From contig NZ_JACJRE010000018.1 in assembly GCF_014697075.1 (NCBI RefSeq), positions 62,001 to 126,000 on the forward strand: DNA of 64,000 bases, in the 5' to 3' direction. The stretch comes from Tolypothrix sp. FACHB-123 (GTDB lineage: Bacteria > Cyanobacteriota > Cyanobacteriia > Cyanobacteriales > Nostocaceae). Of this stretch, positions 1-7,319 are shown in pieces. The notes beneath the pieces were generated by a model. The model saw nothing but the letters and a program-made list of their open reading frames with translations. It was not told the DNA's origin and ran no database searches. Within the stretch, counting starts at the first letter, position 1. Each line of letters starts with the position of its first letter. Both the position numbers and the translations under genes were made by a program.

Positions 1-408
1 ATGGCAAAGAATGGTTTACACCAAGGCGCGAATGGGTTGCAAGTTTATGTAATGTGCGAGTTGCCAAATAATGTGATTATGGCGGAGGAATTTGCAGAAG
101 TATTTGATGGCTTTTCTATCGGTTCTAATGACTTAACACAGTTAACATTAGGGCTAGATAGGGATTCTGCATTGGTGGCGCGATTATTTGATGAACGCAG
201 CCAAGGCGTTAAACGTATGGTAAAAATGGCTATCCAAACGGCGAAAAAATGCGATCGCAAAATTGGCATTTGTGGACAAGCACCCAGCGATTATCCAGAA
301 TTCGCCCAGTTTTTAGTAGAAGAGGGAATCGACTCGATTAGTTTAAATCCCGATTCCGTCTTAAAAACAATGTTAGAAATTGCCAAAGTAGAGGCTCGTC
401 AGATTTAA
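1..408 (+). CDS. ppsA: Phosphoenolpyruvate synthase, C-terminal part (5' end outside window)
   Basis: This is the end of the PEP-utilising TIM-barrel domain of PEP synthase, which makes PEP from pyruvate and ATP through a phospho-histidine swivel. The frame is open to base 1, so the apparent ATG at position 1 is probably internal. Visible family motifs are [16 protein letters not shown] (residues 41-56) and [13 protein letters not shown] (89-101). The Cys of the latter (residue 91, bases 271-273) corresponds to the catalytic acid/base Cys of the family. Pyruvate phosphate dikinase shares the fold, but the wording of both motifs fits PEP synthase better. A strong hairpin follows the stop codon. 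The identification is secure; the start and the ATP-grasp and His domains cannot be seen. Confidence 0.93.
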   Translation: MAKNGLHQGANGLQVYVMCELPNNVIMAEEFAEVFDGFSIGSNDLTQLTLGLDRDSALVARLFDERSQGVKRMVKMAIQTAKKCDRKIGICGQAPSDYPEFAQFLVEEGIDSISLNPDSVLKTMLEIAKVEARQI

Positions 409-430
409 CAACATTCCCTAATCGCTAAGT

Positions 431-470
431 TACCCACCACCAATATCTCACTGATGCTTGGTGGTGGGTA
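431..470 (+). terminator. Hairpin after the PEP synthase gene
   Basis: A perfect 12-bp inverted repeat (431-442 with 459-470, arms tacccaccacca and tggtggtgggta) has a 16-nt loop and starts 22 bp after the stop codon. No T-run follows, so it may be an RNA-end-stabilising hairpin rather than a classical intrinsic terminator. Confidence 0.6.
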
Positions 471-621
471 CTTCATGTTCACTTTCAAAATCACAATGGC
501 AATTTGTAGAACTACATAATGGTAAGGTAGCAGTAGATAGCTTCCAAGCAGCATAAGTAAACAAATGACCAATGACGAATGCCTCAAGGCATAGCACCAA
601 CAAAATCAATTATGCCAAATT

Positions 622-648
622 GTAGGGGCGGGATAACCCCGCCCTTAC
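622..648. repeat. GGGGCGGG palindromic dispersed repeat
   Basis: Inverted repeat with arms at 622-632 and 638-648 (gtaggggcggg, and its complement with one G-T pair), loop 5 nt. The same TAGGGGCGGG core recurs at 21581-21603 and, degenerate, at 721-783, so it is a dispersed element in this genome. Confidence 0.55.
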
Positions 649-720
649 GAGTTACAGTCTTGGTAAAGTGATTATTGGAATGTGTTTTGATTTGTCAGTT
701 ACCAATAACAACTGACAACT

Positions 721-783
721 GTACGGGCGGGTTTACAGATATCCTCAAATATCCATGACGATCTCCCATAAACCTGCCCCTAC
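721..783. repeat. 63-bp palindromic element flanked by CAACTGACAACTG repeats
   Basis: The ends are a 15-bp imperfect inverted repeat (721-735 with 769-783, two mismatches). Copies of CAACTGACAACTG lie on both sides (about 710-722 and 787-799), resembling a target or heptamer duplication around a small non-coding element. No coding capacity. Confidence 0.5.
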
Positions 784-785
784 TA

Positions 786-813
786 ACAACTGACAACTGA
801 CAATTGACAAATG
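786..813 (+). repeat. Heptamer repeat CAACTGA running into the next start codon
   Basis: About four degenerate copies of a 7-mer (caactga/caattga) end at the ATG of the following gene at 811, so the usual ribosome-binding-site position is occupied by repeat sequence. Confidence 0.45.
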
Positions 814-2268
814 ACTAAAAATTGGTTCCGAATTGGACTTGCGGCTATATTCATTTTCTCCTTTGCCTTGCGTTTCTGGGGATTAGATCGATTCAATACC
901 CTAGTATTTGATGAAGTTTACTTTGCTAAATTTGGCAATAACTATCTCACTAATACTCCCTTTTTTAATGCCCATCCACCATTAAGTCAATACATTATTG
1001 GCATTGGCATTTGGTTGGGTAAACAATTTCCTTTTTGGCAGCAACCAGTTAATGGTTTAGCAGGTTCTTTACTATCGCCTTGGAGTTATCGTTGGATAAA
1101 TGCTCTGACTGGTTCATTTATTCCCCTAGTAGTAGCTGGAGTTGCTTATCAAATTAGTCATCGTCGCAGTTTTGCTTTAATTGCCGGATTTTTTACAGCT
1201 TGTGATGGCTTATTTCTTGTTGAATCTCGCTATGCACTAAATAATATTTATATTGTAATTTTTGGTTTATTAGGGCAGTGGTTTTTATTATTAGCTTTAG
1301 AAAAAAATAAACAAAAACGTGCTTTATGGTTAATTGCTGCTGGTATTAGTTTTGGTGCGTCAATTGGCACCAAATGGAATGGTTTATGGTTTCTTTTAGG
1401 TGCTTATTTAATTTGGCTGACTGCTTGGGTATTCCGTTGGTTACATGCGTATTTAAATCGGCAATCTCGTGCTACTCATCAAGATGAAAAGGTACAAACA
1501 CCACTACAAAAGCTGACGCAAATAAATATTTTTCAGATGGGGTTTTATTTAGGAATTATCCCAGCATTGATATACAGTCTAATCTGGATTCCTCACCTAC
1601 AATTAGATACAAAATATGGTTTTATTGAAGTACATCGACAAATTTTAAACTTTCACTTGCAGTTGGGTGGTAATAGTCCAGATGTGCATCCTTATTGTGC
1701 GGCTTGGTATAAATGGCCGTTGATGACTCGACCAATGGCTTATTATTATCAAACTGCTCATAATTTTACCGATCCTTTACCTGTAATGGGGCCGAATTTA
1801 TCTGCTGCTAATGGAAAAGTAATTTATGATGTTCATGCAATGGGTAATCCCTTTTTGTGGTGGACTGGGATGGTTGCTATGTTGTTTTTAGGAGGATGGC
1901 TATTATCAAAAGTCGTCATTCCTTGGAGAAAACATCAGCAATTGTCTGTACCTGCTAATCTTGCAGTTGATACTTGGATTGGTTTATTTATTGTCTTAAA
2001 TTATGCTGCTAATTTATTACCTTGGGTAAAAGTCACTAGGTGCGTGTTTATCTATCATTATATGTGTGCTGTGGTGTTTGTATTTTTAGCGATCGCTTGG
2101 TTTGTCGATCAATGTCTGCGTAGCTATCATCGGGAATTCCGTGGAGTTGGGGTGACGATTATTTTTCTGATTTTGCTTGGTTTTATCTTCTGGATGCCGA
2201 TTTATTTGGGCTTACCTCTGACTTCTGAAGGTTATAAACTGCGAATGTGGTTTACCAGTTGGATTTAA
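811..2268 (+). CDS. PMT/GT39-family membrane glycosyltransferase
   Basis: A 485-aa polytopic membrane protein with many hydrophobic segments. It has the hallmarks of dolichyl/polyprenyl-phosphate-mannose protein mannosyltransferases (GT39): an early Asp-Glu pair in the first periplasmic loop (LVFDEVYFAKF, D34-E35) followed by NAHPPLSQY (H55-P58). In the family the DE motif is catalytic. Such enzymes use a polyprenyl-phosphate sugar on the periplasmic side to glycosylate protein or lipid; the acceptor and sugar here cannot be read from sequence. The C-terminal half (from about residue 240) with VLNYAANLLPWVKVTR matches the four-TM C-terminal module of bacterial PMTs. No Shine-Dalgarno is visible because a heptamer repeat abuts the ATG. 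It appears monocistronic. Family is fairly certain, substrate unknown. Confidence 0.82.
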   Translation: MTKNWFRIGLAAIFIFSFALRFWGLDRFNTLVFDEVYFAKFGNNYLTNTPFFNAHPPLSQYIIGIGIWLGKQFPFWQQPVNGLAGSLLSPWSYRWINALTGSFIPLVVAGVAYQISHRRSFALIAGFFTACDGLFLVESRYALNNIYIVIFGLLGQWFLLLALEKNKQKRALWLIAAGISFGASIGTKWNGLWFLLGAYLIWLTAWVFRWLHAYLNRQSRATHQDEKVQTPLQKLTQINIFQMGFYLGIIPALIYSLIWIPHLQLDTKYGFIEVHRQILNFHLQLGGNSPDVHPYCAAWYKWPLMTRPMAYYYQTAHNFTDPLPVMGPNLSAANGKVIYDVHAMGNPFLWWTGMVAMLFLGGWLLSKVVIPWRKHQQLSVPANLAVDTWIGLFIVLNYAANLLPWVKVTRCVFIYHYMCAVVFVFLAIAWFVDQCLRSYHREFRGVGVTIIFLILLGFIFWMPIYLGLPLTSEGYKLRMWFTSWI

Positions 2269-3073
2269 TCAAACTGCTAGCAATTAACCAACTTTACAAA
2301 GATTATACAAATTCAAATAATGTTTGCGATAAATAAATTATTCGCCAGTACACAACTTTTTTGTGCATCTACTAATATGTTGCTTGATTTTCAGATGGGT
2401 AGCTTAAAATTACGGATAATTAATTGTTTTTTCCCATAAATTAGATAATTCACCGTAAAGCACCATTAATCAAACTCTTGGCGGTAAAATCAAATTATAA
2501 AAAATTATGTATTTTTTTAATCTTTTTCGGATTCATCTGTTAGTCGCTAAAATTTAGCGTACTCAACAATTAAAATGCTTAGTATTATGACATTATTGCC
2601 GATATAAATTTGTTGGCTTTCTTAATAGCAAACTTAGGTGTAACACAACTACATATTTAGCGGTTTATTTAATCACTTGTTTTTCATATATCTTATCCCT
2701 CGATGATGTGGCTGCCTGTTAAACTGTGAATTGCAAAGCAGAAAAGGGAGATACTGCGTGATGCTACTGAAAGTTAAAAAAATATCAGTATACAAATAAT
2801 TAAGCTAGCGCAGTTAATGGGTCATGAAATATCAATAATTATATATAAAAGGTAATTTATAGTTTTTTAATTAGCTTTGTTTATTTCCTAAATCTAACAA
2901 CTGGGAAATTTTGAAATCTATACTGCTGAAGACAAAATTCCCAATGAAGGTATTCATTTACCGAACTGTAACTTAATTGTAAACATCATCAGTAATGTGT
3001 AACCTTCAATAAGTAATTAACAACTTATTGATGCTTTACTTTTGATGCTCCCGCCCTATAGAGGAGAAGCGTA
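2269..3073. other. 805-bp AT-rich intergenic region upstream of the phytochrome gene
   Basis: No credible coding frame. It holds one perfect 15-bp palindrome at 2545-2559 (arms cgctaaa and tttagcg around one A), a possible operator. The promoter of the phytochrome operon should lie here, but I see no recognisable consensus. Confidence 0.4.
3061..3066 (+). promoter_or_regulatory. Ribosome binding site of the phytochrome gene
   Basis: GAGGAG lies 7 nt before ATG 3074 and fixes this start rather than the in-frame ATG two codons later. Confidence 0.7.
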
Positions 3074-5377
3074 ATGGTAATGGAATTAGATGTTCAAGGC
3101 ATGAATGTTAGTAGCTTAAAAGAAGCAGCAATACACATTTCTAGCCGCATTCAGCCTCACGGCGTCCTGATGGTATTGGAGGAGCCTGAGTTAAAGATTC
3201 TACAAGTTAGTAATAATACATGGAATGTTTTCGGCATTGCTCCCGAAAATATTTTGCAAAAAAAATTAGAAGAATTACTCGACCCTTTCCAAATGGAGAG
3301 AATTAAAGCAGGGATATTGGAAGGGAATCTCGATTATATCAATCCGACTAAAGTTTGGGTGAGAAGAAAGGGCGATGACTATGTCGTATTTGATGCAGTT
3401 TTTCATCGCAATCCCGAAGGAATTCTAATTTTAGAATTGGAGCCAGCAATTTCTCAAGAAAATATCCCATTTTTAAGCTTTTACCATTTAGCAAGAGCTT
3501 CTATTAACCAACTAGAAAAAACCACAAACCTCCACGATTTTTGTCAAATAATCGTTCAAGAAGTCAGGAATGTGACGGGATTTGACAGAGTAATGCTTTA
3601 TAAATTTGATGATGATGGGCATGGCTCTGTAATTGCCGAAGAAAAGTTAGATAGCATGGAACCTTACTTAGGGTTACATTACCCAGAGTCAGATATTCCC
3701 AAACCAGCGAGAAAATTATTTGCTTCTAATTTTATCAGGTTAATCCCAGATGCATATTCTGAACCTGTACAAATCATTCCCGTAGAAAATCCCAGTAGCC
3801 AACGTCCAATTGATTTAACTAATTCAATTCTCAGAAGTGCGGCTGCGTGTCATTTGGAGTATTTACATAACATGGGTGTAGGTGCTTCTTTGACGATTTC
3901 TTTAATTAAAGATGGCAAACTTTGGGGTTTAATTGCTTGTCATCATCAATCGCCTAAATATGTTTCTTACGAATTGCGGAAAGCCTGCGAATTTTTAGGT
4001 AGGGTGATATTTACAGAAATTTCTGCCAGAGAAGAAACAGAAGATTACGATTACCGGATGAATTTGGCATATATTCAATCAGTTTTGATGGAATATATGT
4101 CTCAAGAAGAGAACTTTATTGATGGCTTAATCAAACACCAGCCAAATCTTTTAGATTTAACTAGTGCTCAAGGTGCAGCTGTATGTTTTGGCGATAATTG
4201 TACAGTAATTGGTGAGACTCCTAACGAAGAAGACTTGAGTTTTTTAATTCAATGGCTCAAGAATAATGTGCAGGAAGAAGTATTTTATACAGATTCCCTA
4301 CCCCAAATTTATCCGGATGCGGAAAAGTTTAAAAATGTCGCCAGTGGTTTATTAGCTATTCCCATTTCTAAACGGAATTACGTTTTATGGTTTCGACCAG
4401 AAGTAATTCAAACAGTAAATTGGGGAGGTAATCCCAATGAAGCTTTTGAAGTTAACCAATCAGAAGGAAATTTGCGCCTTGTTCCCCGAAAATCATTTGA
4501 ATTGTGGAAAGAAACAGTTCGGTTAACTTCTTTACCTTGGCAATTTGCGGAAATCAAAGCGGCACTAGAACTACGCAAAGCCATCATCAATATTGTTTTG
4601 CGCCAAGCCGATGAACTAGCACAGTTAGCGCAAGACTTAGAACGTTCTAACGCAGAATTGAAAAAGTTTGCTTATGTTGCTTCCCATGATTTACAAGAAC
4701 CATTAAATCAAGTAGCAAACTACGTGCAGCTATTAGAAATGCGCTATGAAGAAGAACTCGATGAAGACGCAAAGGAATTTATTAACTTTGCCGTTGAGGG
4801 AGTTAGTCTCATGCAAACGCTGATTGACGATGTACTAGCATACTCTAAAGTAGATATGCAAGCGATCGCCTTTGGGTTAACTGAGGTAGAAACACCTTTA
4901 AATCGTGCCCTCAGCAATTTACGTGGACGTATCCATGAAACTGGAGCGATAATTACCCACGACCCCTTACCCACTGTGATGGCTGATAGTACACAATTAA
5001 TGCAGCTATTTCAAAATTTGATCGCCAACGCCATCAAATTCCGCAGCAAAAAACTACCACAAATCCATATCGGAGCCGAAAGATTAGAAGATGAGTGGTT
5101 ATTCTCCGTGCGGGATAATGGTATTGGCATCGATCCCAGATTTAGCGATCGCATTTTCGTCATCTTTCAACGCCTACACACCAGAGAAGAATATCCCGGT
5201 ACAGGCATGGGCCTAGCAATCTGTAAAAAAATTATAGAATGCCATCGGGGAAGAATCTGGGTGGAGTCACAGCTAGGTGCGGGTGCAAGCTTCTACTTTA
5301 CGATTCCAGTCGGAGGCCGCGAGCGTGAGCGTAGAAACGGAAGAAAAACACAGAACAATCTTTTTGGTCGAGGATAA
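3074..5377 (+). CDS. cph1: Cyanobacterial phytochrome Cph1/CphA (red/far-red sensor histidine kinase)
   Basis: A 767-aa protein collinear with Synechocystis Cph1: PAS (about 20-125), GAF (145-310), PHY (320-510) and HisKA/HATPase (525-747). Key positions fall at the same numbers as in Cph1: Y176, D207 in PESDIP, bilin-attachment Cys259 followed by His260, Y263, H290, the PHY tongue motif PRKSF, and phospho-acceptor H538 in ASHDLQEPLN. There is no BphP-type N-terminal Cys, so it should bind phycocyanobilin through Cys259. The residues just before the Cys are Ala-Ala (257-258) instead of the Tyr-His I recall for Cph1. ATP-binding motifs DNGIGI and GTGMGLAICK are intact. After the conserved end (FTIPVGG) about 19 atypical Arg-rich residues overlap the start of rcp1. 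Cytosolic; it signals to Rcp1, encoded immediately downstream. Confidence 0.95.
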   Translation: MVMELDVQGMNVSSLKEAAIHISSRIQPHGVLMVLEEPELKILQVSNNTWNVFGIAPENILQKKLEELLDPFQMERIKAGILEGNLDYINPTKVWVRRKGDDYVVFDAVFHRNPEGILILELEPAISQENIPFLSFYHLARASINQLEKTTNLHDFCQIIVQEVRNVTGFDRVMLYKFDDDGHGSVIAEEKLDSMEPYLGLHYPESDIPKPARKLFASNFIRLIPDAYSEPVQIIPVENPSSQRPIDLTNSILRSAAACHLEYLHNMGVGASLTISLIKDGKLWGLIACHHQSPKYVSYELRKACEFLGRVIFTEISAREETEDYDYRMNLAYIQSVLMEYMSQEENFIDGLIKHQPNLLDLTSAQGAAVCFGDNCTVIGETPNEEDLSFLIQWLKNNVQEEVFYTDSLPQIYPDAEKFKNVASGLLAIPISKRNYVLWFRPEVIQTVNWGGNPNEAFEVNQSEGNLRLVPRKSFELWKETVRLTSLPWQFAEIKAALELRKAIINIVLRQADELAQLAQDLERSNAELKKFAYVASHDLQEPLNQVANYVQLLEMRYEEELDEDAKEFINFAVEGVSLMQTLIDDVLAYSKVDMQAIAFGLTEVETPLNRALSNLRGRIHETGAIITHDPLPTVMADSTQLMQLFQNLIANAIKFRSKKLPQIHIGAERLEDEWLFSVRDNGIGIDPRFSDRIFVIFQRLHTREEYPGTGMGLAICKKIIECHRGRIWVESQLGAGASFYFTIPVGGRERERRNGRKTQNNLFGRG
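5312..5316 (+). promoter_or_regulatory. Ribosome binding site of rcp1 inside the phytochrome gene
   Basis: GGAGG is 8 nt before the GTG at 5325. It decides the rcp1 start in favour of this GTG over the upstream in-frame GTG at 5277. Confidence 0.65.
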
Positions 5378-5771
5378 TAAAGCCGATATCCGCTTAATCC
5401 AAGAAGCACTGAAAAAAAGTACAGTGCCACATCAAGTGGTAATAGTCAGGGATGGCATGGACGCCATGGCTTATTTACGCCAAGAAGGTGAATATGCTAA
5501 TGCTCCACGCCCTGACCTCATTCTCTTGGATTTAAACCTACCCAAAAAAGATGGTCGTGAAGTACTAGCAGAAATTAAAAGCGACCCCAAACTCAAACGT
5601 ATACCAGTAGTCGTACTCACAACATCCCGCAACGAGGATGATATTTTCCACAGTTACGACTTGCATGTAAATTGCTACATCACTAAATCTCGCAACCTGA
5701 GCCAGCTATTTCAAATCGTTAAGGGAATTGAAGAGTTTTGGCTCTCTACTGCCACGTTGCCGACAGAGTAG
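5325..5771 (+). CDS. rcp1: Response regulator Rcp1 (phytochrome partner)
   Basis: A 148-aa single-domain receiver, matching the length and sequence of Synechocystis Rcp1 (LVEDNKADIRLIQE, then LILLDLNLPKKDGREVLAEI, then a VLTTSRNEDD segment and CYITKSRNL). Phospho-acceptor is D69, the acidic pocket E16-D17, and the conserved Lys is in TKSRN. It has no output domain; in the known system it takes phosphate from the phytochrome kinase in a light-dependent way. The start is set at GTG 5325 because a GGAGG motif sits 8 nt upstream and the resulting N-terminus has family length. The gene overlaps the 3' end of cph1 by 53 bp in another frame, which suggests translational coupling. Confidence 0.93.
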   Translation: MSVETEEKHRTIFLVEDNKADIRLIQEALKKSTVPHQVVIVRDGMDAMAYLRQEGEYANAPRPDLILLDLNLPKKDGREVLAEIKSDPKLKRIPVVVLTTSRNEDDIFHSYDLHVNCYITKSRNLSQLFQIVKGIEEFWLSTATLPTE

Positions 5772-5845
5772 GTCTTAGGCAGAGAAGCAGGGACTCAGGA
5801 AGCAGAGGAAGCAGAGGAGGCAGAGGGAATAACTAAATAAATACT

Positions 5846-5925
5846 CAATGCCCAATGCCCAATGCCCCATGCCCAATGCCCCATGCCCAATGCCCAATGC
5901 CCCATGCCCCATACCTAATGCCCAT
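5846..5925. repeat. ATGCCCA heptamer repeat array
   Basis: About eleven tandem, slightly degenerate copies of a 7-mer (aatgccc/ccatgcc). The array sits just before the ribosome binding site AGGAGGT (5934-5940) of the next gene. Related arrays occur at 23592-23626, 38094-38146 and around 38391-38418. They resemble the short tandemly repeated repetitive (STRR) heptamers known from heterocystous cyanobacteria. Confidence 0.8.
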
Positions 5926-5951
5926 TTTCAAAGAGGAGGTAGAACCAGAAA

Positions 5952-7127
5952 ATGATGGCTACAGGCTCAGTAAAAATCTTGTTGATTGAGGACAACTTGG
6001 CAGAAGCGAGATTGTTACAAGAGTTTCTGAAGCAAGGCCAATCCCAAGACTTTAGTGTAGTTCATGTTCAACGCTTGCAGAATGCGCTCCAGGAATTAAC
6101 TAGAGACCAGCCATTATGCTCTTATGATGTCATTTTGTTGGATCTGACTCTACCTGATAGTGAAGGATTGTCATCCTTGCCAACATTAATTAATTATGCG
6201 CCTAGCTTACCGATTGTTGTCCTCACCAATACCAATGATGAAGCATTAGCAATCGAAGCAGTCAGACAAGGCGCACAAGATTATTTAGTTAAGCGACAGG
6301 TAAATGTAGATGTGTTGATTCGCTCCCTACATTATGCGATCGCCCGCAAGCAAGTTTTAGAATCATTACGGTCAACTAATAAAACTTTAGAAACTCGCGT
6401 AGAAGAACGCACGGCTGAACTGGTAAAAGCTAAAGAAATCAACCAGTTCAAATCAGAATTTGTTTCGATGATTTCCCATGACATCCGCAATCCCTTAAAC
6501 ACTATTCTCCTAGCGGCTGGTTTGTTACAAAATAGCGATGATAAGTTGACAAAAGAAAAAAAAAGTGCTCATTTTCAAATGATTCGCTCAGCAATCAAAA
6601 ACATGGCACAGCTATTAGATGAAGTTTCGTTAATTGGTCAAGCAGATTCAGGTAAATTGCATTGCGAACTCATCTGTCTAGATTTAGAGAATTTTTGCCG
6701 TCAACTTGTGGAAGAAGCGCAATTAAATCTTAAAGATAAGCAAATTAATCTTGTATTTACCAGTGCGGGAGAATTTACAGATGCTCTCTGGGATGAAAGC
6801 TTACTGCGGCATATTTTGGGTAATTTGCTGACGAATGCAATTAAATATTCCCTCCCCGGTGGTACAGTCAAATTTGAATTAATAGGTAAAGAAAAAGCGA
6901 TCGCCTTTCGGATTCAAGATTATGGGATTGGCATTCCCGAACCCGACCAAAAACACTTATTCCAGCCATTTCAACGTGCAGAAAACGTCGGTTCTATTCC
7001 TGGTACAGGCTTAGGGTTAGCAATTGTGAAAAAATGTGTTGACGCACATGGCGGCGAGATTTTTGTGAATAGTACAGTGGGAATAGGTACAACCTTTACT
7101 GTTATACTCCCCCTACTAAAACTATAA
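5952..7127 (+). CDS. REC-histidine kinase (receiver N-terminal to kinase)
   Basis: A 391-aa soluble protein with an N-terminal receiver (about 7-130, phospho-acceptor D64 in ILLDLTLPD), a short coiled coil (140-165, LETRVEERTAELVKAKE), HisKA with H176 (MISHDIRNPLN) and HATPase (265-390, DYGIGIP and GTGLGLAIVKK). There is no sensor or membrane domain, so its input is probably phosphate or protein contact through the receiver. It follows rcp1 by 180 bp of repeat sequence and has its own AGGAGGT motif 11 nt before the ATG. Its kinase half resembles those at 10700-11866 and 39265-42336 (shared KKCVD-H-G signature near the end), so the three are paralogues. A place in the phytochrome relay is inferred from position only. 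Confidence 0.88.
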   Translation: MMATGSVKILLIEDNLAEARLLQEFLKQGQSQDFSVVHVQRLQNALQELTRDQPLCSYDVILLDLTLPDSEGLSSLPTLINYAPSLPIVVLTNTNDEALAIEAVRQGAQDYLVKRQVNVDVLIRSLHYAIARKQVLESLRSTNKTLETRVEERTAELVKAKEINQFKSEFVSMISHDIRNPLNTILLAAGLLQNSDDKLTKEKKSAHFQMIRSAIKNMAQLLDEVSLIGQADSGKLHCELICLDLENFCRQLVEEAQLNLKDKQINLVFTSAGEFTDALWDESLLRHILGNLLTNAIKYSLPGGTVKFELIGKEKAIAFRIQDYGIGIPEPDQKHLFQPFQRAENVGSIPGTGLGLAIVKKCVDAHGGEIFVNSTVGIGTTFTVILPLLKL

Positions 7128-7319
7128 TCTCTGCATATGCGATCGCCTTGACTCTCACTTACCAGATACGGTTCTAACCAGGGTCAGAATCTGGAGACTT
7201 GACGCAAAAATGGTTAAATTTTTGATTGGTAACTGACTCCATCCACCAACAAACGTGGTAAAAGCTTAAGATCGACATCAAAATATACTCGTTCTTAAAC
7301 TTATTGGAAGCTGACGATC

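Noticed and set aside
405-587. 60-codon minus-strand frame after the PEP synthase gene
   Set aside because: It spans the terminator hairpin and lacks a ribosome site; composition is that of AT-rich intergenic DNA.
3074-3160. BphP-type N-terminal biliverdin Cys in the phytochrome
   Set aside because: The N-terminal segment has no Cys; the conserved site is Cys259 in the GAF domain, as in Cph1.
5846-5925. CRISPR-like array
   Set aside because: Units are 7 bp and contiguous with no spacers; these are heptamer tandem repeats. No cas genes are present in the window.
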